Below, one piece after another: positions 14,100 through 22,912 of a stretch of DNA of 64,000 bases. The stretch is from contig CAVEOA010000010.1 in NCBI GenBank assembly GCA_963617205.1, forward strand, positions 1 to 64,000, in the 5' to 3' direction. The stretch is from UBA11524 sp963617205 (GTDB lineage Bacteria > Bacillota > Clostridia > Christensenellales > Aristaeellaceae). Under the pieces are notes generated by a model, which had not been told where the DNA came from, made no database searches, and was given only the letters and a program-made list of their open reading frames with translations. Within the stretch, counting starts at the first letter, position 1. Each line of letters begins with the position of its first letter. The position numbers and the translations under genes were made by a program.

Positions 14100-16955
14100 A
14101 TGAAACTCGGCAAGAAGATCCTGAGCACCCTCTGTGCCGCGGCCATGCTGGTCACCAGCTTCGCCGCGCCCGCAATGGCTTCGTTCGACGCGAACGAGTG
14201 CTACGCGGAGGGCTATGACATCAGCGTGCAGATCGCCGCTGAAGGCGCAGTCCTGCTCAAGAACAAGGACAATGTGCTTCCGCTCGCGGAAGGCACGAAG
14301 GTTACGCTGCTCGGCGCAATGAGCTATAACTACGTCGAGGGCGGCACGGGCTCCGCCGGCGGCAAGGATGACATCAACACCGTCATGATGGCGGATGCGT
14401 TCATCGAGGCTGGTCTGGACGTCAACGAGGACGCCTGGTACTGGCTCGAGGACGCCTGCGGCGGCGCGCGCGGCGTCGGCGAATGCGACCCGTCCGACAT
14501 CGGCGACTGGACAAGCTACCGGAAGATTCACGAGTTTGACAAGTCCGTTTACGAAGCCGGCGCTGCCGACATCCTCGCAGACGGCTACACCGATTACGCC
14601 ATCGTCACCTTCTCCCGCTCCGGCGCTGAGGGTGCATCTCCCTCGATGGATTACGACGGCGACGGCTCGACGCTGACCGGCTCGACCTATCTCGAGCTCG
14701 ACCAGAACGAGAAGGATCTGCTGGCGTACTGCAAGGCGAATTTCGCCCACACCATCGTCCTCATCAACTCCGCAGCCGCCATGGAGCTCGGCTTCATCGA
14801 CAGCGAGGAGTACAACGTGGAGGCGTGCCTGTGGATCGGTCATCCGGGCGAGGCAGGCATCACCGGCGTCGGCACCATCCTGACCGGTCGCAGCAATCCC
14901 TCCGGTCGGCTGGTGGATACCTACGCCTACGACATGACGACCAATCCCACTTACTACAACACGGACAACAACCGCTATGCCAACGCCAACGGTCAGACCT
15001 TCTACCAGTACGAGGAGGGCATTTACGTTGGCTACCGCTACTTCGAGACTGCGGATGCCGTCGGTTACTTCGATTCCGACGACTTCAAGGCGATCGCATT
15101 CAAGAACGGCGCTGTTTCCGGTTATGATCAGGTCGTTCAGTTCCCGTTCGGCTATGGTCTGAGCTACACGACCTTCTCCGAGGAGATTGTTTCCTCTGAC
15201 GTGACCCTCACCGCGCACGGCACGAACAGCATCACCGTCAAGGTCACCAACACCGGCGATGTGGCGGGCAAGCGTGCGGTCGAGCTGTACATGGACGCGC
15301 CGTATCAGACGGACACCGAGCGCTTCGGCATCAAGGGCGTGGGTCTGGAAAAGGCGAAGGTCGTGCTGATCGGCTATGCCAAGACGAGCACGCTCGAGCC
15401 CGGCGCTTCCGAGGAGGTCACCATCACCTTCGACACCGACAACCTCGCTTCCTTCGACAACTTCGGTCAGGGCTGCTACGTGCTGGAGAACGGCGAATAC
15501 AGCTTCAACATCCAGTCTGACGCCCATCAGTGGGGCGACCGCGCAACCGACAGCCTGAAGGTCACCCTTGCAGACGCGCTCATCTACAACGAGGACGGCG
15601 TTGGCGCGCGTTCCTCCGATAAGACCGTTGCCAAGAACGCCATGGATGACGTGACGGCGGGCGACGGCAACATGCTCGACGGCTATCTGTCCCGCAGCGA
15701 CATCGCCGGCGGCATGAAGCAGATCATGACCCACCAGTCCAACGAGGAAGCCAACGAGAAGGTCACCGACGCCATCGAGGCGGTTCTCGCGACAACCGAT
15801 GAGGATTCCATTGAATACACGTTTGAAACCTACCTGAACGGCGTGAAGACGACCGTCACCGAGACGCTCTACGCGCGCGGCGGCAACATGATGCCCTACG
15901 CCGAAGCGACGCCTGACGGCATTGACACCGCCACCCTGACCGATCCCCTGTGGGAGCAGACCTACTACGTCGTTGAGGGCGAAACGACCGAAGCGGGCAA
16001 TCCCGTTGTGGTCGATGAGGAGCCCGCCTCCGGCAGCTATCACAAGCTGACCGCCGCCGACCTCGCCGGTGTGGACATCTACACGGACGAAGGCGTGGCG
16101 CTTTTCGACAAGCTTGCCAACATGACCTCCATCGATGAGGCGGTTGAAATTCAGGGCAACTCCGGCTGGGCAGTGTCTGCGGTTGAATCCGTCGGCAAGG
16201 AAAAGCAGAAGGTCGTTGACGGTCCCGGCGAGCCCGGCAATGGTCAGTACAACGGCGGCACCTGGTTCCCCTGCGCGGTCATGATCGCGGCAACGTGGAA
16301 CAACGACCTGGCATACGCTGAGGGCGTTGCTTACGGCCATCAGACGCGCCTGTTCGGCATCCATGCCTATGCACCTGCCATGAACACGCACCGCAGCCCG
16401 TTCGGCGGCCGCAACTTTGAATACTACTCCGAGGATGGCTTCATCGCCGGTCACATCGGCGGCAGCGCCACAGCCGGCATTCAGTCCACCGGCACGAACG
16501 TGTTCATCAAGCACGCCGCCCTGAACGACGGCGACACCAACCGCGGCGGCAACACCACCTGGGCGAACGAGCAGGCCATCCGCGAAATCTACATGATGCC
16601 CTATGAAATCTCCTGCAAGGAATACAACGCCAACGGCATCATGGGCTCCCTGAACCGCATCGGCATGAGCTGGTTCCACTACGGCATGTACAAGACCATC
16701 ATGCGCGACGAATGGGGCTGGCAGGGTATGCTGATTACCGACGGCGACGGCGGCACGGGCGACTGCTACAACTCGCCTGCCGCCATGCTGTCCATCCAGG
16801 GCTGCATGCTGACCATCTCCAACTACGCCACCTCCCGTCAGAACGTCGCTGCCTACGGCGACCCGACCGAGACGGTGTACGGGCGCTATATGCTGCACAA
16901 CATCATGCGCAACGCGCTGTATCAGTACTGCTCCACGCTGAATATTTCTGACTGA
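14100..16955 (+). CDS. Secreted GH3 glycosidase with permuted domain order
   Basis: 951 residues with an N-terminal signal peptide (cleavage near AMA-S). The usual GH3 order is reversed. The alpha/beta sandwich domain comes first (EGAVLLKNKDNVLPL near residue 50, GHPGEAGITGVGTILTG near 255), then a fibronectin III-like domain (about 360-480), a linker, and only then the TIM-barrel domain (about 660-951). In the barrel are VDGPGEPG, KHAALND and the nucleophile in LITDGDGG near residue 881. This permuted architecture is known in some GH3 enzymes. It likely cleaves beta-linked gluco- or xylo-oligosaccharides outside the cell. The following secreted protein is probably co-transcribed. The specific substrate cannot be read from the sequence. 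Confidence 0.9.
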   Translation: MKLGKKILSTLCAAAMLVTSFAAPAMASFDANECYAEGYDISVQIAAEGAVLLKNKDNVLPLAEGTKVTLLGAMSYNYVEGGTGSAGGKDDINTVMMADAFIEAGLDVNEDAWYWLEDACGGARGVGECDPSDIGDWTSYRKIHEFDKSVYEAGAADILADGYTDYAIVTFSRSGAEGASPSMDYDGDGSTLTGSTYLELDQNEKDLLAYCKANFAHTIVLINSAAAMELGFIDSEEYNVEACLWIGHPGEAGITGVGTILTGRSNPSGRLVDTYAYDMTTNPTYYNTDNNRYANANGQTFYQYEEGIYVGYRYFETADAVGYFDSDDFKAIAFKNGAVSGYDQVVQFPFGYGLSYTTFSEEIVSSDVTLTAHGTNSITVKVTNTGDVAGKRAVELYMDAPYQTDTERFGIKGVGLEKAKVVLIGYAKTSTLEPGASEEVTITFDTDNLASFDNFGQGCYVLENGEYSFNIQSDAHQWGDRATDSLKVTLADALIYNEDGVGARSSDKTVAKNAMDDVTAGDGNMLDGYLSRSDIAGGMKQIMTHQSNEEANEKVTDAIEAVLATTDEDSIEYTFETYLNGVKTTVTETLYARGGNMMPYAEATPDGIDTATLTDPLWEQTYYVVEGETTEAGNPVVVDEEPASGSYHKLTAADLAGVDIYTDEGVALFDKLANMTSIDEAVEIQGNSGWAVSAVESVGKEKQKVVDGPGEPGNGQYNGGTWFPCAVMIAATWNNDLAYAEGVAYGHQTRLFGIHAYAPAMNTHRSPFGGRNFEYYSEDGFIAGHIGGSATAGIQSTGTNVFIKHAALNDGDTNRGGNTTWANEQAIREIYMMPYEISCKEYNANGIMGSLNRIGMSWFHYGMYKTIMRDEWGWQGMLITDGDGGTGDCYNSPAAMLSIQGCMLTISNYATSRQNVAAYGDPTETVYGRYMLHNIMRNALYQYCSTLNISD

Positions 16956-17086
16956 TTCCATCGCCCTGCACCCATTTGAAGGACATCGGTTCTGCATCCC
17001 CATCGGCGGCGGTTCTCCTGACAAAAAAAGCAGGGGAATCGCCTGCCGAACCCGTTTTCCCACAACAACATGAGGAGAATAGGCAT

Positions 17087-18106
17087 ATGAAAAAGTTCAT
17101 TTCTGCCATTTTGTGCCTGATGCTTGTGCTTTCGTGCGCATGCTTCGCCTCTGCGGAGGAGAAGACGCTTCAGGCGCCTACGGATTTCACCTTCGACCCG
17201 ATGACGGGCAACTACTCCTTCGTCGCGAATGACGAGAACATGGGCTATTACTTCATCCGCTTCTACGAGATGAAGGATGGCGAAATCACCGGCGAGTACA
17301 TCTCTTCCTCCAAGCGCATCCGCGGCGGCAAGACCGGCGAAATCACCGGCACGCTCGACCTGAGCAGCGTCGCATGGGGCGAATTTGCCGTTTCGCTGTG
17401 CTCCTTCGCACCGGCAGGCACGGATTACGTCACCCCCGACCCCATCAACATCATGTGCCAGTTCGGCGTTGGGCTGCCGCTGGAGCGTCCGGAAATGCTC
17501 GCCATGTACAGCGGCAACACCGTGCAGCTCGTCATCGACTGGTGGACGCTGTGCGACTACCGCTATAACGAGTATCTGCCGCTGATGAAGTTCACCTTCT
17601 ACAGCGATGCGGAATGCACGAACGAGGTGCTCTCCGACACCGTCGACCTGAAGGACCTTGCCGCAACCATGAGCAAGAACCCTCCCGGCGTCATCATCAT
17701 CTGGGGCTATCACAGCGAAGCCGCGAAGGACGCCAACGACCTGTTCCTCTACAAGCCCGACGGCTATGAAGAGAATTCCGGCGAATCCGGCGGCAGCATG
17801 GGCGGCGGCTCGCTCAACCCGCTGTACTTCATCTACGACAAGTACGAGTACACGCTGCCTGCCGGCACGTATTACGTGACCTGCCAGGCGCTCTCCCGCG
17901 ATGCATACGTGCTCGATTCGCAGGTCTCCACGGTGCTGGAAATCACCCTGACCGACGATGCGCCGACGGCGGAATTCCAGCAGGCAAAAACCGAGCTGTG
18001 GACGGATCCGCAGCAGATGGACATGCCCGGCGCGAACCCCGGTCAGCAGAGCGACCGCGTTGACTGCTGCCTCAATCAGCCGGTATCCGGTATGCTTGTG
18101 CAATAA
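17087..18106 (+). CDS. Secreted protein of unknown function
   Basis: 339 residues with a clear signal peptide (MKKFISAILCLMLVLSCACF, cleavage near ASA-E). The mature part looks beta-rich and could consist of two or three immunoglobulin-like domains (LQAPTDFTFDPMTGNYSFVAN; YEYTLPAGTYYVTCQAL). It has a Gly/Ser linker near residue 250 and a low-complexity tail. I do not recognise the family. It begins 131 nt after the permuted GH3 gene with no terminator between, and a terminator follows it, so the two probably form one operon; a carbohydrate-binding accessory role is a guess from that context. ATG at 17087 has GAGGAG upstream. Confidence 0.75.
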   Translation: MKKFISAILCLMLVLSCACFASAEEKTLQAPTDFTFDPMTGNYSFVANDENMGYYFIRFYEMKDGEITGEYISSSKRIRGGKTGEITGTLDLSSVAWGEFAVSLCSFAPAGTDYVTPDPINIMCQFGVGLPLERPEMLAMYSGNTVQLVIDWWTLCDYRYNEYLPLMKFTFYSDAECTNEVLSDTVDLKDLAATMSKNPPGVIIIWGYHSEAAKDANDLFLYKPDGYEENSGESGGSMGGGSLNPLYFIYDKYEYTLPAGTYYVTCQALSRDAYVLDSQVSTVLEITLTDDAPTAEFQQAKTELWTDPQQMDMPGANPGQQSDRVDCCLNQPVSGMLVQ

Positions 18107-18117
18107 TCGCTCCCTCC

Positions 18118-18158
18118 GAGAGGGGGACTGCCCCGAACGCAGTCTCCCTCTCTCTTTC
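18118..18158 (+). terminator. Terminator of GH3/secreted-protein operon
   Basis: Long stem GAGAGGGGGACTGC / GCAGTCTCCCTCTC with a 7-nt loop, followed by a pyrimidine run TCTTTC. Confidence 0.75.
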
Positions 18159-18241
18159 ACGGCAGGGCAGGTCGTCCAGGCGGCTGCACCCTGATGCATT
18201 GCGGAATATCACCCTATCCCATAAGTAGGAGGACAAACACC

Positions 18242-19954
18242 ATGTCTGAAGCCATTGCGGCGAAGAAGGCCGCCAAGCTCGAAAGGAAGCAGGCAAAGGC
18301 AGCGCGTGCCGCCAAGCGCCCGCTGAACCGCTTTTTCCACCACATTGACCGCGGCAGCACCACCGGACGCGAAATCGGTTCCGGTCTGCTGATGTGCGTG
18401 CTGGCGGTCTGCTGCATCTTCATGAACATGCAGCTCGTGAGCAAGCTGCTCGTTTCCACCGGTTCGGTCGAGGAAACCCTCGAAACCGCCGCCAACTGCG
18501 AGGTCATTGCGCGGTACTATTTCCTGTCCATGGTCGTCGCCTTCATCGGCACGCTGGCCATGGGGCTCATCGCACGCCTGCCCATCTGCCAGATTCCGTC
18601 GCTCGGGCTGTCCACCGTGCTGATTTCCAGCCTCGGCATCGGCGCCGGACTGAGCTACCAGAATCTGCTGGCGGTCTGCCTCGTGTCCTCCCTTGTGTAC
18701 ACCGTGCTGATGGCTGTTCCGTCTGTCCGCAGGGCGATTTTCAAGGCGATTCCGGCAGGCGTGCGCCGCGCAGCACCGGCGGCGGTCGGTCTGCTGCTCG
18801 TCATCGTTATGCTGCAAATGACCGGCATCGTCCAGCTTGGCGCGACAGAGCTGTCCATCGAGGGCATCAACACCTCCGCCATCAACATGAAGAAGTGGAC
18901 GGGCGTGCTGAACGACAACGTGTCGCTGTTTTCCCTGTTTGACTTCAAGACCTACAATTCGCTGGGCTACAAGGGCGATTCCTACTATCCGTGGATTCAA
19001 TGCGCCATGCTCGGTGCCATCGCTGCCTTCGCGGGCTATCTGCTCACGAAGAAGTCGAAGCATCCGGTCTGGTATTCCCTGCTCATCGGCACGATCGTGT
19101 ATTTCCTGTCCTATCTGGGGCTTGTCGTGTTCTATGTCGGCCGCAACGGCGCCATTCAGTTCGACCTCGGTTCTCTCTGGGGTCGCCTGTGGATGGTCGG
19201 CAGCGAGGACGCCCAGCACCTCCACCTCGGGCAGATTTTCCAGAACCTCGCGCTTGGTCAGGTGCTCCGGGAGGGCTTTGATTTCACCGCCTTCACCGAG
19301 AATGGCGGCAATGTCGCCCTGATGTTTGCGACCGGCATCGTCACCTTCCTGCTGACCGGCATGACGCAGGCGGACGCGGTGCTCGCCATGAATGAGGCGG
19401 ACGAGAAGGAAGCAGGACGCGCCCTGCTGTGCAATGCCGGCGCGAATATCGTGTCCTCCCTCGCCGGTGTAACGCCCCTGTCCATCAGCGTCAGCAGCGT
19501 CGGCGCACGCCGCGACGGTGCACGCTCCGGTCTGAGCAGCGTCATCGCATCGCTGGGAATGCTCGTCAGCGCGTTCATCTGGATTGTGCCGTTCTTCTTC
19601 GCGACGACGACCAGCTACGACCTCGAATTCAACCTCTACGGTCACTACGGCGTTGTCCTGCAGCTGCTGACGGATTGCTCCTTCATCGTTGCGGATGCCG
19701 TGATGGCGATTCTCGGTCTGCACATGGTCATGACATCCGTGCAGGGTGGCTTCGACCGTGCGGATGACCGCGTTGTATTCGCCGCGACCGTCCTCGCAGC
19801 GCTTGCGACAAGCAGCATCGCCCTCGGCGCCGCCGTCGGCGTCATCGCGCACCTGCTGTGCAGCCTTTTCGACCGCGAACGCCAGCTCACCCTCGGCAAC
19901 GTCCTTGCCGCAGCACTTGCCATCGGCGCAGTGGTTGTGCTGGTTGTGGTCTGA
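18242..19954 (+). CDS. NCS2-family (AzgA-like) nucleobase permease
   Basis: 570 residues with 12 or more membrane helices after a basic Ala/Lys-rich cytoplasmic N-terminus of about 45 residues. The family signature region is NAGANIVSSLAGVTPLSISVSS followed by GARSGLSSVIASLGML, which matches the layout of AzgA-type adenine/guanine/hypoxanthine transporters of the NCS2 family. Helix 1 has the usual long hydrophobic LLMCVLAVCCIFMNMQL. A large soluble insertion around residues 215-250 is unusual. ATG at 18242 follows AGGAGG; a terminator is found on each side, so it is monocistronic. It probably imports a purine by proton symport; the ligand is uncertain because the core is divergent. Confidence 0.75.
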   Translation: MSEAIAAKKAAKLERKQAKAARAAKRPLNRFFHHIDRGSTTGREIGSGLLMCVLAVCCIFMNMQLVSKLLVSTGSVEETLETAANCEVIARYYFLSMVVAFIGTLAMGLIARLPICQIPSLGLSTVLISSLGIGAGLSYQNLLAVCLVSSLVYTVLMAVPSVRRAIFKAIPAGVRRAAPAAVGLLLVIVMLQMTGIVQLGATELSIEGINTSAINMKKWTGVLNDNVSLFSLFDFKTYNSLGYKGDSYYPWIQCAMLGAIAAFAGYLLTKKSKHPVWYSLLIGTIVYFLSYLGLVVFYVGRNGAIQFDLGSLWGRLWMVGSEDAQHLHLGQIFQNLALGQVLREGFDFTAFTENGGNVALMFATGIVTFLLTGMTQADAVLAMNEADEKEAGRALLCNAGANIVSSLAGVTPLSISVSSVGARRDGARSGLSSVIASLGMLVSAFIWIVPFFFATTTSYDLEFNLYGHYGVVLQLLTDCSFIVADAVMAILGLHMVMTSVQGGFDRADDRVVFAATVLAALATSSIALGAAVGVIAHLLCSLFDRERQLTLGNVLAAALAIGAVVVLVVV

Positions 19955-19975
19955 GTTGGGTTAGAACCCTTTTCG

Positions 19976-20008
19976 CCGGGTCTCTCGCAAGGGAGGCTCG
20001 GTTTTTTT
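19976..20008 (+). terminator. Terminator of permease gene
   Basis: 11-bp stem CCGGGTCTCTC / GGGAGGCTCGG (three G-U pairs), loop GCAA, then seven T. Confidence 0.88.
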
Positions 20009-20097
20009 CTGCCTTCGGCTGATTTCAATCTGGACTCCTTTGCAACATGCATTTCCATAATAGCTACCCCTTTGCATTCCACATTTCCAAACTTGAT

Positions 20098-20185
20098 TTG
20101 TAATGTAACTTTCTTATAAGCAACGTAACAAGCCAACCATGGGGAATCCGAAGGGGTCAAGGGGGCGACCGGAAAGCCCCCTTGA
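20098..20185. repeat. MITE-like inverted-repeat element, right half (copy R1)
   Basis: This 88-nt stretch ends in the hairpin TCAAGGGGGC-GACCGGAA-AGCCCCCTTGA (20157-20185) and is almost identical to 20285-20372. A degraded left arm (ctggactccttt and following) lies at 20030-20060. The rest of 19955-20518 is made of this copy, copy R2 and a degenerate GAA mini-hairpin near 20439. Confidence 0.85.
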
Positions 20186-20225
20186 TGCCCATTCCACACC
20201 TTCACACTTGATTTTCCTCAAACTT

Positions 20226-20372
20226 CCAGAGGGCTTTGCGGTCGCCCTCTGGACTCCTTCGCAATGCACATTTCCATAGTAGTTTTGTAATGTAACTTTC
20301 TTATAAGCCACATAACAAGCCAACCATGGGGAACCCGAAGGGGTCAAGGGGGCGACCGGAAAGCCCCCTTGA
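20226..20372. repeat. MITE-like inverted-repeat element (copy R2)
   Basis: A 147-bp unit. The left hairpin CCAGAGGGC-TTTGCGGTC-GCCCTCTGG (20226-20252) and right hairpin TCAAGGGGGC-GACCGGAA-AGCCCCCTTGA (20344-20372) are inverted copies of one another at the loop (TTTNCGGTC versus GACCGGAA). They are flanked inside by inverted arms (CTCCTTCGCAATGCAC versus GGGAACCCGAAGGGG) around an AT-rich core. There is no coding capacity. Stem sequences differ between copies but stay paired. Confidence 0.88.
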
Positions 20373-20461
20373 AGCTGCAACAATAACCCGTGATGGAAAT
20401 GAGACTGAGTATGTTGCCGAAACGGTGCTAAAAAAACAAACGAAGTCTGTTTCTGATGAGG

Positions 20462-20490
20462 TTGCACAAAACCCTCCGATGCTGTACAAT
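20462..20490 (+). promoter_or_regulatory. Promoter of adh-DUF218-rsmG operon
   Basis: -35 TTGCAC (20462-20467), 17-bp spacer, -10 TACAAT (20485-20490), 29 nt before the ATG of the dehydrogenase gene, whose ribosome site is AAAGGGG. Confidence 0.75.
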
Positions 20491-20518
20491 AGAACCCGTG
20501 AAAGGGGAAGAAAAAAAC

Positions 20519-21640
20519 ATGCCAATTTGCTTGAAGGAAGGGCGCGGTGCCCTCAGCGGTGCGAATGTCGCCGTGATGCTCCGCAAACTGGGCGTAAAAA
20601 ACCCGATGCTGGTCGCAGGCACACGCACGAAGGATGTGTTTTTCACGCGAACGGGAATGCATCTGCCCGTTTTCAGCGCGTTCCATGCAAATCCTGATTT
20701 GGAGGATTGTCTCGCCGGCGCGGCGCAGTACCGTGCAAAGGGCTGTGACGGGTTGATTTCCATCGGCGGCGGCTCGGCAATGGACACCGCGAAGGGCGTA
20801 AAGGCGCTGCTTCTGGCGGATTTGCCGGATGTCCTCAGGAGTCATCTGCCCGCCGATTCGCACCTGCCGCACCTTGCGATTCCCGCAACGGCAGGCACCG
20901 GCGCAGAAACGACCGCTGTCGCCGTGCTGTACGAAAACAATCAGAAGGTGTCCGTGGATCATCCGTCGCTGTTGCCGGAGGGCGTGCTGCTGGACGGCTC
21001 CCTGCTGGATACGCTGCCGGAATATCATCGGAAGTCGTGCGCGATGGATGCGCTGGCGCAGGGCATCGAGTCCTGGTGGGCGCGCAAGGCAACGGCAGAC
21101 AGCCGCGTTCATGCCGAAAACGCGATTCGCGGCGTGCTCGACCATCTGACGAATTATCTGTCAGGCGATGCGGACGCGCAGGACGCCATGCTCCGTGCGG
21201 CATACGAATCCGGCCTGGCGATTCTTGCAACGCGGACGACGGCGGCGCACGCCATGAGCTACCAGATCACCAAGAAGCTCGGCGCGGCGCACGGTCACGC
21301 GTGTATGCTGACGCTGCCGCATCTGTGGCTGCATCTGGCGCAGAATCCGCAGCATCAGCCGATGCTGGAGGCGCTTTCCGCGCTCTGCGGCGGCAAAACG
21401 GCGCAGGACGGCGCGCTGCTGCTCAAGGGCTTGCTGGCATCGCTCGCGCTGGACAATCTCCCGATGCCGGATGATGCGATGCTGGACTATCTCGCCGCAT
21501 CGGTGAACCCGGAGCGGCTGGGCAATCATCCGGAGCTGCTGAACAGGCAGCAGCTCCGTGAAATCTATCAGCAGGCATTCACGCCCATGACGGCGGATGA
21601 GCGCGAACAGGCGCTGAAGCAGTGGAGGCAGCATGGGTGA
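20519..21640 (+). CDS. Iron-containing alcohol dehydrogenase family protein
   Basis: 373 residues. N-terminal NAD(P)-binding domain with SIGGGSAMDTAKGVK near residue 85 and the PATAGTGAE motif near 125. The C-terminal metal domain has the ligands in MDALAQGIES (Asp), AAHAMSYQI (His) and GAAHGHACML (His). It should reduce an aldehyde to an alcohol with NAD(P)H. Some details (VSVDHPSLLPEGVLLDGSLL, MDALAQGIESWW) recall the phosphonoacetaldehyde reductase branch, but no phosphonate genes are nearby, so I leave the substrate open. ATG at 20519. Its last 8 nt overlap the next gene, suggesting coupling with the DUF218 protein. Confidence 0.88.
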   Translation: MPICLKEGRGALSGANVAVMLRKLGVKNPMLVAGTRTKDVFFTRTGMHLPVFSAFHANPDLEDCLAGAAQYRAKGCDGLISIGGGSAMDTAKGVKALLLADLPDVLRSHLPADSHLPHLAIPATAGTGAETTAVAVLYENNQKVSVDHPSLLPEGVLLDGSLLDTLPEYHRKSCAMDALAQGIESWWARKATADSRVHAENAIRGVLDHLTNYLSGDADAQDAMLRAAYESGLAILATRTTAAHAMSYQITKKLGAAHGHACMLTLPHLWLHLAQNPQHQPMLEALSALCGGKTAQDGALLLKGLLASLALDNLPMPDDAMLDYLAASVNPERLGNHPELLNRQQLREIYQQAFTPMTADEREQALKQWRQHG

Positions 21641-22307
21641 CGGCGGCGCATGGCGGTTCATCGATGCCGTGACGGACTTCGTGTTCGCGGCGGATGCGCC
21701 GGAAAAGGCGGACGTGATTCTGATTCCCGGTTCAAGGCACATCGGGCATGTGCTGCGTGCGGCAGCGCTCTATCGGGCTGGCTATGCGCCGCTCGTTCTG
21801 CCGTCGGGAAAGCACGGCGCGTCCCAATCGCAGTTTATCGGCGTGCCTGCGGACTTGGCGGCGGATTATCCGGCGGATTACCCCACGGAATGGGCGTTTC
21901 TGCGCGATGTGCTGAGGAAAAACGGCGTGCCGGACACGGCGATTCTGCGCGAGGATGAGGCGACCTTCACATGGGACAACGCACGGAAATCAGCATCGGT
22001 GCTGTCAGAGCGCGGCATGACGGTCAGGACGGCGATCCTGTGCTGCCGACCGTTTCATGCGCGGCGTGCGCTGCTGTATTATCAGACGGCGCTGCCTGAT
22101 GCGAAAATCCTCGTCTGCCCGGGACGCGAGGACGGCGTCAATCGGGACGACTGGTTCAAGTCATCGGTAGGACGCAGGCGTGTGCTCGGCGAGGTGCGGC
22201 GGCTGGGCGACCAAATCGGCCTACAGCTTGAGGAGCTTTGTGCCGCGACCCCCGATTTTCCCCAAACGGACCCACAGAAGGAGAATGCGCAATGGCAAGA
22301 GGATTGA
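21633..22307 (+). CDS. DUF218 (YdcF/SanA-like) protein, soluble
   Basis: 224 residues. The DUF218 pattern is present: VILIPGSRHIGHVLRAAALYRAG near residue 27, a later ATFTWDNARKSASVL corresponding to the family's S/T-x-x-N segment, and CCRPFHARRALLYYQ corresponding to the S-x-x-F/Y-H-x-x-R-A segment. No signal peptide or membrane helix. The biochemical role of DUF218 proteins is not settled; SanA/ElyC relatives act in envelope assembly. ATG at 21633 overlaps the dehydrogenase gene by 8 nt, and the 3' end overlaps the second DUF218 gene by 16 nt, so all three are tightly linked. Confidence 0.82.
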   Translation: MGDGGAWRFIDAVTDFVFAADAPEKADVILIPGSRHIGHVLRAAALYRAGYAPLVLPSGKHGASQSQFIGVPADLAADYPADYPTEWAFLRDVLRKNGVPDTAILREDEATFTWDNARKSASVLSERGMTVRTAILCCRPFHARRALLYYQTALPDAKILVCPGREDGVNRDDWFKSSVGRRRVLGEVRRLGDQIGLQLEELCAATPDFPQTDPQKENAQWQED

Positions 22308-22906
22308 AGAAGGGACTGAAGGCGCTGCTGATTTTGATTCTGCTCGGCGCGCTCGTGTATATCGGCATCGTGCTGATGGTCTGCTGGAAGGAGACGCACG
22401 TGCCTTCCCCCGGCACGGATTATGAGGCGCTGATTGTCCTCGGCGCGCAGGTCAAGCCGGACGGCGAGCCCTCGCTTCAGCTCCAGTGGCGGCTGGAAAA
22501 GGCGGCGGAAGCATATCGGCAGAAGAAGGTGCCGGTCGTCGTCTGCGGCGGACAGGGCAAAAACGAGCCTGCCCCGGAGGCGGAGGTCATGCGCGATGTA
22601 CTCATTTCCCTCGGCGTGGATGCGGACATGCTTCTGACCGACACGACCTCGGTCAGCACGCATTCCAACATCAGCAACGCGATGACGCTGCTTGCAGACA
22701 GGAACGTCACGAAGGTGCTGATTGTCACGAGCGACTATCATCTGCCGCGCGCGCTGGCGATTGCCGAGGATGACGGTCTGACGGCGTACGGCGTTGGCGC
22801 ACCGACAAAGCTCGGCATGCAGTTCTGGCTGAAGAACCACGGGCGCGAGGCGCTGGCATGGTGCAAATACTGGGCAGTGAAATACCTTCATCTGCCGCTG
22901 GAGTGA
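22292..22906 (+). CDS. DUF218 (YdcF/SanA-like) membrane-anchored protein
   Basis: 204 residues. One N-terminal membrane helix (ALLILILLGALVYIGIVLMVCW) followed by an external DUF218 domain: ALIVLGAQVKPDGEPSLQLQWRL, VVVCGGQG, SVSTHSNISNAMTLL and VTSDYHLPRALAIA. These are the conserved positions of the SanA/YdcF family, which is linked to peptidoglycan or envelope carrier metabolism. ATG at 22292 follows AAGGAG. Two different DUF218 proteins in tandem, one cytoplasmic and one anchored, is unusual. RsmG starts 6 nt downstream. Confidence 0.88.
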   Translation: MARGLKKGLKALLILILLGALVYIGIVLMVCWKETHVPSPGTDYEALIVLGAQVKPDGEPSLQLQWRLEKAAEAYRQKKVPVVVCGGQGKNEPAPEAEVMRDVLISLGVDADMLLTDTTSVSTHSNISNAMTLLADRNVTKVLIVTSDYHLPRALAIAEDDGLTAYGVGAPTKLGMQFWLKNHGREALAWCKYWAVKYLHLPLE

Positions 22907-22912
22907 TAATAC

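Noticed and set aside
13974..17063. Open frame of about 1030 codons antisense to the permuted GH3 gene
   Set aside because: It is the complementary frame of a high-GC gene with strong codon bias; its translation is Val/Gly/Arg/His-rich without domains, and it runs into the neighbouring gene. The sense frame has a signal peptide and GH3 motifs.
20519..21640. Phosphonate biosynthesis gene (phosphonoacetaldehyde reductase)
   Set aside because: Some motif similarity, but no phosphoenolpyruvate mutase or decarboxylase nearby; kept as an Fe-alcohol dehydrogenase of unknown substrate.
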